Counted from the stretch's first letter, positions 9,441-19,985 are shown. The stretch is DNA of 23,998 bases from Chaetomium olivaceum (GCA_039881045.1 JAYWVB010000109.1:1-23998); one strand, 5' to 3'. Numbers and translations are program-made. The notes: generated from the letters alone by a model not told the origin.

Positions 9441-12079
9441 GCTGCTATGTAGACTTGGCTGCTAGGTCGTTCTGGTTACGAATATTTTGAATCATGACAG
9501 CAAACTCCCGGCAGCGGTACCTTGCAGCGCCGGCTTCCAACTGCATTTCCTTGCTGTTCGGTGCTAAAAATGATTAGCGGGCTAGCGAGTTAGTTTTTAC
9601 TGTTGGTGCCTTGCAAAGTGCATCAGCGAGACAGCCACTGGTGTTATGTAAAAGAGTCAAGAGACGTGGCTGGAGATCCGATGGATGACGGGGCGGGGCT
9701 GGAACCGCCCAGCTTCGGAGTGGTGACCCAAATTCTCGTTTCTGCGCATTTTCGGATCTTTCTTCCTGGTTCCTTCAAACTGGTGTGCCATCTAAAAATT
9801 CCGTATTCCAAAAGAAGTTGTTAACTTGAGAGGAGGCAAGAGGCAACCTGAGAGGCAAGAGGAGGAAAGTCCAGGAGCGGTCGGCGGGGAGCTTGGGCTT
9901 CGGGCAGGCATCCCTGTCAGGAAGGAGCTTGAGCAGCTGGCGATCAGTGATTGGATGATCGCCCAGGCCCTTGCCAACTGTAGTCTAGCCTTGGAGGGCG
10001 GAATGGCGCGAGACCCGTCGTGGTGGCCGGCAAGAGCGGGGCCGTCGCTACCCCCAATGCAACTGTCTTTCTGCCCCGCTCTGGGCTTTTCTTCTTCCTT
10101 CGGAGCCCAGCAACGAGCCCCGTTGGGCACACGGTAAACAGCCAAATCGCAACACACGAGGAAAAACCAATGCGGATTACGTCTGACGGGAGAGTGAGCA
10201 CTAGCAGAGTATTGCACCACGGTATATTGCGATGCGGCTCCTTCACCGAGCACGGGAAGTACATAGAAACTCAGCACACGCCTTGACTCTGTCATCGTTG
10301 CCGGCGAAGGGCCCAGAACAGCAATCAATCCTCAATTCAACCTCGCGATTATTATCCATATCAAAAACACGCGCATCGCAAACCCGGAGAAACGAGATTC
10401 GGCACTTTGCCACTCAAGCCATCTTGACAGTAAGACGGCGGCGAGTGCGGGTGTGATTTCGTTCTGCGGGCAGGGCACACAGCGTCACATCCACGCGAAT
10501 GATGAGCCACCAACCAGCCGCAAGAAAAACGAAGCCTCGGCGCACTCGACTTGCCAATGGACCAAACCCGCAACCCCACACCGTTTTTACCGAGCGATCG
10601 ATGACTGAGGTCGCGAGGTTGCTTCTCTGCCCGGTCGAAACTTGAGCGCTGATGGACAGTTGCAAGCATTGGCAGGCAAGGAACTCCCCTGGCGTCGATC
10701 ACCTTACCCGGGGCGACCCTGATGCGCACAAGGCTGAGAGCCGGACATGGGACGAACCGCTCGGGCAAGTGCCAGACGCATTGAACATATCGACCCTCAC
10801 ACTTCGTCGACCGCGATTCGTTCCCAGCAGGGCATGAAGGTAAAAACCCAGCATAGATATTCCGTTTCCGTTGTTTTTATCACCGTCGTTGCCGGTAATC
10901 GATCCGAACAACCCGGTACTCGTGCTTACTGGTCGTCTCAACCTAAAACCTTGCTCTTATTCACATGTCCGTCCATCTGACAATGTGCTGTGGGGTGCTG
11001 GACAACTGCGGGATCGGTCGAGATAGGTCGCCTCCCGGTGTTGTGTGACACGAAGTCCCGTCTGCCACGGTCGATAACACCGAGCGCCATTAAGACTTTG
11101 TTCTCAGCCACTTCCAAGTCGCATCTGGCATTGTCCCGGCTCGTTGAGCCGCCCAATCTATGTTACTTCGTAAGACTTTACGGGTGCATGACAAGCCGTC
11201 CACCAAACAACTCCGGGGGCAATCTTCGGCAGTGATGTCGATGAAGGTTGGCACATAATGAAGTATCTGTCCGCACCAGATCGCCTCGTTGCCAGTCCCG
11301 AGCTTTTGCATATAAACCTTGGGTGCTGATGCTCGAGCGAGCAGTACCTCTGCGCAGATTCACACCCAGTTAACGGTTTTGCAACTCAAGACAGTCATGG
11401 TAGTCCTAAATTAGGTCCGGTCCGAGGTGTTTGATATCATTTTAAGACGGCCGTTCAGTGTGCAGGTCTCTTCTTGAAAGCCACTGGGGGGATGCCCTGC
11501 CTGTCCACCCAGCTGTGGTGATTGTTGGCTCCATCCATGCTGCTTTGTAGTGTATGTCCATACATAGGGACAAGCACGAAGGACACAGCCTGACAGCCAA
11601 GCAGCGAGCGGGCCAACGACCCAATGGGATGGCGATCGCTTTCAGCAATGGTGGCTGACAGGGGAGCGCAAACAAGGGTTCACCATTGGCCGACGTCCTG
11701 CGGGGTTCTTCGACTCGGCCCTGGCGAGCCTGGTGAGCCCGATTCCCTTTCCGTCCAGTATCATGTCCAGGTGGGTGGGCGACACCCCGGTCCCTCGAGG
11801 CTTTTGTCTGGCCTTGTGCACAAAGACTGGCTGACTTGCATGCTTTCATGCCTCAAGCCATGTGTTTGCTTGCCCGCTAGTCCGCAAGCTCGTGTTACCG
11901 GATTGTTGCGGTTTCTCCTTGCTTGTCATCTCCAGACATTTCCAGAGCGCTTCGGAGGTGACCAGTTCCCGGCAACTGCTAGCAAAGAGCCTGGACAGAT
12001 GCTCTACCGGCAGCGCAGTCCTTGATTTTACTTTACTTGCGCCTTTTGTCTTTGCGTGAACCTAACCCACGAAACCGCC

Positions 12080-14695
12080 ATGTTCGGACCGGGCCTCCTC
12101 GTCGCTTTGACAGCCTCAGCCTCCGTTGTCTTCGGCCAAGCAGAGTGGGAACCTGACCAAGTCAGTACGAGGATATGTCAATGGAAGCAGCTTCGGGGTA
12201 AGCTTTGTCGCTAATATCATCATTTCCCTTCGTCTAACGCCACCTAGCGGCTGTTCTCCGGGACACGGTATATCTAGATGGCGGGAGTTTATGGTGGGAA
12301 CCGAAGCTCGCCAACGGCGAGACGGGCGTCCCTAGGGACGACGGTGAGTATCAAACCGGCGATGCGCAAATGAGCTGAAAGATGTATTAATTCCCCACAG
12401 GGAATCCGCTGGGCCGCATTTACAAGCTCAACTTCACCACACCGTTCGACACGACCCAGAATATCTCAGCCATCCTAGGAGAGCTCCTGACCGGGGGCGG
12501 AGACGTTAACGCCATCGCTCCGACATACGAGGACGGCGCCCTTCTGGCCAACGATGCCGAGTTCTGCCTCTACGGCGGCCTCAAGCCGCGATCAGGCGAC
12601 TCCCCGGACCCGCCAGAGGGTATGGTATTGTGCTATGAGGCGTACCAGTACGGCCCGGAACTCTCATTCACCCCAAACTTCGATTACAGGGTTCTCGGAG
12701 AGGACACGACCCGCCACATCACCTACGGGGGCGCCGCGAGCGCGCCTTCTGAGAACCTGGCGTGGTACTTTTCCGGCATGGGCTCTGCGAGCGGAGGCAA
12801 GATCTACGACGCTGGTAGCAACAGGAACGGCTCGTTCGACGCTGTCAAAGTGTCAGACACTCTCATCACGCTGGATATGCAAGAACGGCGCGGAGAAATT
12901 TTCACAAATAATACGATACCGTCTGGGATTGGGCGAGCAAACCCGGAACTTGTTTGGGTTCCTGTTGGCCGTCGTGGGATTCTTGTTGCCCTTGGAGGTG
13001 TCGTATATCCCGATTTCGCATCCACAACCGGAGCATCAGCCAATGCGTCATTCAGTGTAAGTATTTCTATTCTATCTTTCATTTCTGCTCTAACCCAGAC
13101 AGAGATCAAAAAGCCCCGAGTTTATGCGCAACATCGATATCTATGACGTGGCCAGCGGAAACTGGTCTAGCCAGAAGACGGTCGGCGGCCCGGGCCAGCT
13201 CACCCGCGGTTGCGCCGTTGTCGCCCGCGCGCAGGATGGTTCCAGCTTCAACATATACTATTACGGCGGCTACGACGGTCTGGACTCCAAGAAACCCTTT
13301 AGTAACGAGGTTTGGGTCCTGTCGTTGCCGTCATTCACCTGGGTCAAGTTGGCGTCTGGTGGCGCAGACGGACGCGCCGGGCACAAGTGCGTCACGCCAT
13401 ACCCCGACCAGATGCTAGCCATCGGAGGCTACCAGCCCCAGACGGGGATTAGCCCGCCATGTCTTGAGGAGACAATCCGGGTGTTCAACCTCTCGAGCGG
13501 GAACTGGCTCACTCGGTACGATCCCGCAGTCTATGCCAACTATACCGTTCCCAGCCTTGTCGTTGACAAGATCGGTGGCTCTGGCACCGGGGGCGCCACG
13601 GCGACGACTCCGAGCCCATCATGGGATTCGACAGAGATTGCGGGCTTTTTTAAGGAACAGTACCCGATGAGCAAGATCACGACATACTACCCATATGCCT
13701 CGGTTGGCCCGGTCAATAATACCAACCCGGATGCCCCTCCCCCCGACACCGGGGACGATGGTGGAGGTGTGCCCTCATACCTTCCGCCAGTGCTCGGCGT
13801 AGTCCTAGGTCTGGTTTTCTTAACCATGGTGGCGGTCCTAATCCTCCTCTGGCGCCGCCGCAGGTTGCTGCGCCGCAGTGGTACCGCAAGTGAAGCCGGC
13901 ACCGAGGACACCAACGGCAACCGCATCACCTCCTGGCTGCGCGGCCAGCCCACTGAGGTCAAGACACCGACCATGACCAACTCGTCCGAGTATCTGCCTG
14001 TGAGCTCGACAGAGGTCGACAGCAGTGTCAACAGCGGCGGCGCACCGCCGATGTCGATCGCCGAGATGATGGACACCGGAGTACAGATAGCCGAGTTGCC
14101 AGGTAACCTCCCCCTTTCTGCATCTCTATCCAAACCCCCTTACTAACCCCCTTTTCAAGACAACTCTCCCCCAGCCGAGCTCCACTCAGCCGCCCTCTCC
14201 CCCACCGCCGCCGCCGCAGCGACCGCCTCCCTCAACAACAACTCCCACTACTCCTCGACCCACCAAACCGACCACGCCTCCTCCCCGTCCCCACCACCAC
14301 ACCCAACCCCACCCCCCATCCCGCACGGCGAAATCGAATCCCCCATCTTCTACCGCCCCGACTCGGACGCCCTCGGCCGCGGCGGGCCCGCCGGCACCAC
14401 CAGCGCCACCACCTCCCCGACGGGCACGACCACGACGGGCGCCTCGCCGGTCGCCGGCGTCATGACCTCGGGGTCCGGCCGCAGCAACAAGGTGCTCTCG
14501 GGCATCTCCAACCTGTCAGAGCGCGACCGCGCCCACCTCCGCCAGATCAGCGACACCACCGTGTCCTCGGTCACGACGGCGCCCGGGCAAGGAGGCGCGC
14601 GGCGATGGGCAACGGAAACGGCGGCAACGGCCACGGCAACGGCAACGGCAACGGAGGTGCCGGAGCGGAGCGCGAGAGGATGCTCAGCGGCGTGA
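12080..14695 (+). CDS. Kelch-repeat / galactose-oxidase-like single-pass membrane protein
   Basis: Exons are 12080-12197, 12248-12343, 12401-13056, 13103-14102 and 14160-14695; all four introns (46-57 nt) have GTAAG/GTGAG/GTAAC donors and fit phase. As read the product is 801 residues. It has a signal peptide (MFGPGLLVALTASASVVFGQ), then WKQLRGAVLRDTVYLDGGSLWW, typical of fungal kelch proteins. The beta-propeller includes blades with FNIYYYGGYDG, VWVLSLPSFTWVKL, MLAIGGYQP and VFNLSSGNW. One transmembrane helix at about 517-540 (PPVLGVVLGLVFLTMVAVLI) is followed by RRRR, implying a cytosolic Ser/Thr/Pro-rich tail with a HLRQISDTTVSSVTT block. Tail coding probably continues to 14996 after two frame changes (14590-14605 and 14745-14778). 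It may act as a surface sensor or anchor; the ligand is unknown. Confidence 0.85.
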
Positions 14696-14996
14696 GCGCG
14701 CTCAGTGGCGTCACAGGCGCGGGGATCTACGGGCTCGGGGCTGGTGGAGGTCCGGGAGGAGGGGCGATAGCAGGGCGGTGAGTACCGTGGCGGAGAGCCC
14801 CGCGGTGGTGTCGCCGCCGACGGCGACGGCGGGGCCGGGCGAGGGGGTGGATTATCTCAGTGCGAGGCCGCTGCAGAACCAGGGGCAGCAGCAGCAGCAG
14901 GAGCAACGGCATGGGGCGGGGAGTCCATTGAGGGTGAGCGTGTTTTCGGAGGATATTAGTGGCGGGGAGGAGAGCGGACCGCCGAGGGGGGGTTAG
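14696..14996 (+). pseudogene. Probable continuation of the kelch protein tail in shifted frames
   Basis: Past the in-frame stop at 14693-14695, two other plus frames look coding. One (from about 14605 to the stop at 14779-14781) encodes MGNGNGG, GAGAERERMLSGVSALSGV and further Gly-rich sequence with C- or G-ending codons. The next (14778 to the stop at 14994-14996) encodes STVAESPAVVSPPTATA, GVDYLSARPLQNQ and SPLRVSVFSEDISG. In contrast, the nominal frame after 14595 degenerates to Thr/Ala repeats with A-ending codons. No convincing intron joins the frames. This is either an assembly error or real decay of the tail. Confidence 0.55.
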
Positions 14997-15308
14997 TTTG
15001 TTGAATGAGTGAGGGCGGGATGTGATGTTGTAGAGAGGGAAAATATGGGTTATGGGTATAATGAAGGCGTTGTTGCGGAAACGGTCACTCCTTTGGCGGG
15101 TTTATACAATGATCATGCGTGTTCCTATCGGTCTTTTCTGGCATTGCTGAGTAGCTATGGTTGTAATCCGGCGCTGTTGGGGGTTCACTCATCATGGTTG
15201 ACAGTATACGAATGATACGCAGCTTAATGTTCATGAATCCTTTATTTCTGGAATGAGCCGTTCGTCCCCACCAGTCTGCCGTTGTACGCCCGACACCCTT
15301 TCCTCGCC
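14997..15308. other. Short convergent intergenic region
   Basis: About 310 bases between the end of the kelch gene and the 3' end of the RidA gene. It is less GC-rich than the flanking exons and contains only short ORFs, so it is presumably the two 3' UTRs. Confidence 0.6.
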
Positions 15309-15876
15309 CTAAACATCCCCCTTCTTTGCTGTTACCTCAATCTCGATCTTCATTACCTCTTCCATCAACCCAGCCTGAACCATAGTCGCCGCGGGCCGAA
15401 CCTCTCCGAACCACTTCTGTAGAACCGGCCTATTCTGTCTCAGTCATCCCGTGCCATCATCATCAACGCCATCTTCAAATAGCAACCACCACCATAGCCC
15501 GCACCAAAACTTACCACGTCTTCTCAAAATCCCGCCTATCCGGCAGGGTATACTGCACCCTCACGATATCCCCCATCTCAGCCCCTGCCTCCTTCAGCGC
15601 TGCCGCGATGTTCTGCATGCACTGCTCGGCTTGCTCGGCCACGTCTTCTGAGATGGCGCCGGTTTTATAGTCGTATCTTTTTGTTGGTTTCTACCGTAAG
15701 TAATCTGAAGAACCACAGCCATGGCAAGCGGCTAGCTAAAGGCTGAAAACAAAAAAGGAAGGCACTCACCCCGTGCAACCCGACACGAAGACCATGTCGC
15801 CCGAGACAACGGCGCGGGAGTAGCCGATCTGGGCCTCGAAGGCCGAGCCAGAGGAGATGAGTTTGCGGGTGGTCAT
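15309..15876 (-). CDS. RidA/YjgF/UK114-family 2-iminobutanoate/2-iminopropanoate deaminase
   Basis: Small trimeric enzyme family that hydrolyses reactive enamine/imine intermediates released by PLP enzymes such as threonine dehydratase. Exons on the minus strand are 15876-15770, 15676-15515 and 15429-15309, giving 129 residues, the usual family length. Visible signature sequence includes GDMVFVSGCTG, CMQNIAAALKEAG, DIVRVQYTLPD and RPAATMVQAGLM. Arg101 in VRPAAT and the glutamates in KIEIEVTA occupy the expected ligand-binding positions. Intron 1 (15677-15769) has donor GTGAGT but a purine-rich acceptor (ACAAAAAG), which is unusual although frame and family sequence demand it. Intron 2 (15430-15514) uses GTAAGT and AATAG. 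No targeting peptide is seen, so it is probably cytosolic. Confidence 0.9.
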
Positions 15877-16187
15877 TGTGAAGTGGCTGAAGGTGTTCCT
15901 GGGGAGTGAAGAGCAAAATGAATTTCTGTGTGAGTCTGAGAGAGGAGGGGTCATGGTTGAGTCACGGAGCACCGATGGGAGCCGGGCTGGTTATTTAGTC
16001 CAACCCAACCCTAACCCTTTCAAGTATTTCCCCCTTTTCCTTGCTCGAAGGGAGGAACGGTGTATTTACCAAGTCCTCCATCCTCTTACTCTTATGAGAA
16101 TGGCCGTAAAGAATTCGCGTTGAGGATGTTTTCCGTCAACCCGAACGAGAAACCACCGCCCCCTATAATACAGAAACACTTAAGTTC
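15877..16187. promoter_or_regulatory. RidA upstream region
   Basis: About 310 bases between the RidA start and the 3' end of the next minus-strand gene. It contains a telomere-like element at 16007-16017 and, just nearer the gene, an AT-rich CTAAATAA (minus strand, about 15992-15999) that could serve as a TATA element. No coding sequence was seen. Confidence 0.5.
16007..16017 (-). promoter_or_regulatory. Telobox-like TTAGGG element upstream of RidA
   Basis: The minus strand reads GGGTTAGGGTT, followed by degenerate GGGTTGG, about 130 bases upstream of the RidA start. TTAGGG is the telomere unit of filamentous fungi, and single copies in promoters bind Myb-type telobox factors in several eukaryotes. 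Function here is inferred. Confidence 0.4.
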
Positions 16188-16719
16188 TCACTGACCCTCC
16201 TTCACCTTCAGCCTCTGCTCAACCTTCCGACGATCCATCTCCAGATCCCCCAACCCCAGACCCCCCTCCACAAAGAAATTATACCTCTCCAGCACGGCAA
16301 TCGCATCCCTCAACCAAGAATGGCATGTAGTGCCGGGCCCAGCAAACACCCAATCCACCAGGGCACCCCCAATCTCAACATCATACGCAATGCGGGCGTG
16401 GGGGAAGAGGTACGTCTTGTCCCGGACGCAGCGCTCGTCGGTCCAGAACCCGCCCTCGCGGAACTCGTACACTGTGCCCTCGATGCCGGGGTCGTTGGGG
16501 TCTTCGGTGGCGTAGAAGCCGATTTCGAATCTTTAAGGGGCGAGGTTAGTTGCTATGTATATGTGTATATGCAGGAGGTGCGATACCTTACCGTTTCTCG
16601 AACTCCGTTTCTTGCGGGTTGGCGTCGGTGAAGGCTATACAGAGCCATCGTCCGTGACCTTCTACGCCGGGTTTGGGGGCGGGTGGGAGGTAGTAATCGT
16701 ACTGGTTAAGGTCGAGCAT
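16188..16719 (-). CDS. Hypothetical two-exon protein, 156 residues
   Basis: Not recognised. Exons on the minus strand are 16719-16592 and 16530-16188; the intron (16531-16591) has donor GTAAGG and acceptor AAAG and preserves frame. The start MLDLNQYDYYLPPAPKPG is followed by HGRWLCIAFTDANPQETEFEKR, which runs smoothly across the splice into FEIGFYATEDPNDPG. Later segments are GTVYEFREGGFWTDERC, YLFPHARIAYDVEIGG and a charged C-terminus (MDRRKVEQRLKVKEGQ). There is no signal peptide or membrane helix, so it is probably a soluble intracellular protein. Well-formed splice sites, codon composition and a TATA box upstream make it a credible gene. Confidence 0.75.
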
Positions 16720-17551
16720 GGTTCAAGTTCACGGCGCAAAGGAGTGAAAAAGGGGTCGTTCTTCTCAAGTGTCGCACGTTAGGATGAGCGGTGCAATGAG
16801 ATTTTATATATGATTATTGATCATGGTACCTCTGAACTTCTAGTTACCCTTGGCCATTATCGCTCTTTATCAAAATAACGACTCCAAGTCCCAGGGGTTG
16901 TTGCGCTGTTGGTTGATAAAGGGGCAAAGCGGTTTTGAGCGTGAGTTGGGTGGCCGGGCGGGCGTGTTCAGCTTGGCCTACAGTTGGGCCGGAGCGACCT
17001 TTGTTACCAGCCATTCCAACACTCGATGTTTGCGTCGCTGAGACACGCCATGGGCGTTTTTGGCACCATGGCTTCTGCGCCTCTTTTTGCATTGAGTTGG
17101 TTCGAAGCCTGTTTGTGGACACGCTCAAAACTGTTATGGGTTGGGCTGACTAGAAAGGCAAGGGATGAGAGAGGCAAACCTCAATTGTAGCCAGTAAACA
17201 CTGTTTCCGTTGGATTGGCATCAGGGGCGGCGTTGGCAGTGAAAACAGATTACAGACTTTCTGGCCATTGGCACGGCCACCCGCTGTCGCAATGGGGAAG
17301 CCGTAGGGTATGAAGCGGGTATGAAGCTATTGTTGACGCCCCCCGGCTACATAGCCTCAAACGCTGCCGGCCAGATCACGCATTCAGCTCCCCCATGTAA
17401 CCACGTCAGGTTGGTTATACAGCACCTAAAACAATACCAACTGCGCCTGCCCACCACACCACTCATGAAACGATTTTTGCCCTAAACTCCAGACACTGGG
17501 GATAGCCAATGCTGCGCTATCAAAACTGCGACGTCTATCCTCCGCCATGCC
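16720..17551. other. Intergenic region with promoter of the small gene; rest without visible genes
   Basis: About 830 bases. The left end holds the TATA box of the 156-residue gene. The remainder has only short overlapping ORFs with no recognisable product and probably includes the 3' UTR of the Arp9 gene. Confidence 0.5.
16802..16810 (-). promoter_or_regulatory. TATA box of the 156-residue gene
   Basis: The minus strand reads TATATAAAA, a canonical TATA box, 83-91 bases upstream of the start codon at 16719. It is in the right orientation and distance for this gene and is the clearest core promoter in the window. Confidence 0.65.
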
Positions 17552-19869
17552 TCACCCAAGCATAGAATGCGACCGAATCCCCTTGGGTCCCAGTTCACTG
17601 TCACAGTCGTTAGCATATATTCCAAGACGAGCTACAGACCATGAAACAAAAAAAGAAACTCACTTATAGTCAACGCGACTCAGGCTCATCAGCCGCTGCG
17701 CCTCCAACCCTTGTGCATCCAAGTTATGTATGCAAAACGCCAGGCGCGCCGCGACCTGAGCGCCCAGGAACATGGCCTCCTCGAAGCCGTGCTTGGTCCA
17801 CTCCGTAAGATAGGCCGGCAGCGGCGCCAGGCGGATGTTGGTCGGGGTCTGGCTGTGGAAGTGGTGGCTCGTGCTGTTAGCGGCGTCGCCCGCGTTCGAG
17901 CCCGCTACGTTGGCGCCAGGCACGCCCAGGTTCGCCGTGGTCGCTGCTGCAGGAGCGGGTTGACGTTGCTGGTGGTGGGGAGCTGGTGCGGGGCGCCGGC
18001 GAAGGAAGAGGTGGGTGTCTGCGAGCCCGTTCCCGAGGGCGTGCCCATGTTAGAGGGAAGCTCCGAGGTGAACATGGTGGCGGAGCTGGGGGAGACGAGG
18101 TGGCGCGCTTGCAGCGTCTGCAGGATGTTGTCGCGGAGGCCGCGGATGCGGGCGCCGTTGCCGACGAACACAATGTTCTCCCAGCAGCCGGGGCGCATGT
18201 ACATTTCCTCGATGCCCTGGACGGCGTTGTAGATGGCCATCACGATACGGTCGACGATTTCCGCACGATCGGCAAACTGGAAGCGCTCGAGGCCGATCTC
18301 AATATCGCGACGCACGCGGCGGGTTACCCGCTCCGTCGCCGTTACGGCGGTTTCTGTTGGCTGGGCATCGGCGGGCTGTGGTTGTTCTTCGACGGCCGTC
18401 TCTGCCTTGGGTGCTTCCCCAGTTTCGCCTTCTGTTGCCCCCTCAGTCGCAGGGGCCTCTTTGACACCGTTATCCTTGGCCGGCTGGGCGGCTGGGACGT
18501 CCTCCGTGATGACCTCTTCGTAGTGGAACATGTTCCAGAGCCTCTTCGAGTTGGGTAATCTGGCTGCCTTGGCAGCATCGGCCACGGCGCCCTCCTTATC
18601 CTTGGGTTTCCGCCCCGGTTTCCCCTTCTCTGCCTTCTCCTTCTCCTTCTTGGCCAGGAACTCCCTGGTCTGCCCGCTCACGACAATGTTCGCGACGTCC
18701 AGTACGCCATCGTCCTCGGTATCTTTCGCATCGCCATTGATTCCAAGGTCATCGTCTCCAAGAGGCACAACGAGACCTTTTGTCGGCTCCACAATCTTTG
18801 GTCCTTCGCTCACTGTCGCCGCCGCCGCAGCCAGAATCGCATTGTCCGTCTCCACCGGCAGTTCCATCAGCTCGGGCTGCTCGGGCGCATACGGTAGCAC
18901 CTCGCAGATGGCGCTCTTCTTCAGCTCCTCGGCCATCTGGTGATCGAACCCCTTTGCCTCCAGCAGCTTGACCAGCCGCCTGGTGAAGACCTCCCCGCCG
19001 CTGGCGCCCTCAGCGGACCCGACATCCCTATGCGAAACCACGCGGCCGTCGTAGATACACGTGACATCAACCTTCTCGAAACCGACGTCGACCACAGTCA
19101 TGTTGGGCCACTTCAGGCCGTACTGGGTGGCGATACCGCTGTGGATGAGGCAGAGGGCGGGTGTCTTGGTCTTCTCGAAGATGTAGCGGGTGATGGTCTC
19201 GCAGTCCGGGCGGGTCCACTGCGGGGAGGCCATGAGCATGATTGGCGTGTTGTGGTAGGTGGTGGTGAGCTGGGCGTGGACGTGCTCGAGGAAGGCGAGG
19301 AAAGCGTCCATGTTGGCGATGCGGCCGGCTGTAGGGTACCTCTTGTTAGGAACACGCGCTCACACACAAACTTTCTCACACCCACAGCGCCAATCGCAGC
19401 CGTGACAAGCAGCAATCGCACTGAGCAGAAGGGTGAGACCTACCCTGAATCGGATAAACCGCGCCCTCCGCCGAGTCCATATCCTCAACATACTCCCACT
19501 CCTCCCCATTAGCACCCTCCCCACCACCACCGGCACCAGCATTACCATTACCAGCAGCAGCGCCCACACCATTACCACCCGCACCCTCACCCTCACCCGC
19601 ACCCGCACCAGCAGCAGCACCATTACCACCCGCACTAGCAGCAGCAGCAGCACCCCCGGCACCTTCTTCTTCCTCTTGTACGTATGATACGCCCTCCACC
19701 CTCCCGGCTCCGATTCGGACTCGGAGTCCACGTCGCGGAACATGCGCGTGGGGAACCGGTGGATGGGCGGGGTCAGCTCGTTGCAGCCGAGCTGGGCGAG
19801 GGTGGTCTGGCTGCCGGGGCAGACGACGAGGACCTGCTCTTCGCGCCACTTGCCCGTCTGGCTCGACAT
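17552..19869 (-). CDS. arp9: Actin-related protein Arp9 (SWI/SNF and RSC subunit), apparent frame breaks
   Basis: Nuclear actin-related protein that pairs with Arp7 or its fungal counterpart on the HSA helix of SWI/SNF and RSC remodellers. Exons on the minus strand are 19869-19444, 19328-17664 and 17597-17552. The start gives MSSQTGKWREEQVLVVCPGS, then QTTLAQLGCNELTPP and HRFPTRMF. WEYVEDMDSAEGAVYPIQ splices (GTAGGT/CTACAG) into AGRIANMDAFLAFLEHVHAQL. The actin-fold body includes MLMASPQWTRPDCE, TVVDVGFEKVDVTCIYDGR and WENIVFVGNGARIRG, with a charged insert of about 180 residues between them. The end is IRLAPLPAYLTEWTKHGFEEA, then MSLSRVDY spliced to NELGPKGIRSHSMLG. Two frame changes occur: near 19662-19680 (after HTYKRKKK) and near 17942-17952 (CAGCAGC run). 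The first might be an intron; the second has no splice signals. Confidence 0.88.
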
Positions 19870-19916
19870 GGTGGCGGCGGCGGCGGCGTCGTCGTCGGTG
19901 GTGGTAGTGGTGACTT

Positions 19917-19938
19917 TGTGTGTGTGTGTGTGTGTGTG
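19917..19938. repeat. TG x 11 microsatellite
   Basis: Eleven uninterrupted TG dinucleotides, about 48 bases upstream of the Arp9 start codon. Confidence 0.95.
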
Positions 19939-19961
19939 GCTGTCTTGGTTGGTGTGGTGGT

Positions 19962-19985
19962 GGATGGATGGACGGATGGATGGAT
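19962..19985. repeat. GGAT tetranucleotide repeat
   Basis: Six GGAT-like units with one GGAC variant, upstream of Arp9. Confidence 0.9.

Larger units (their letters stand above)
8160..12079. promoter_or_regulatory. Long divergent intergenic region between two surface-protein genes
   Basis: About 3.9 kb lies between the start codons of the minus-strand GPI-protein gene and the plus-strand kelch gene. Every ORF examined (the longest being an antisense frame at 8041-8865) has no family resemblance, no plausible splice continuation and mixed composition. No transposon ends, tRNA or long inverted repeats were seen. Small features are a TATA-like element at 8288-8294, a perfect 16-bp palindrome at 9425-9440, and a purine-rich repetitive patch near 9828-9870. 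It may contain noncoding transcripts, but nothing proves it. Confidence 0.55.
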
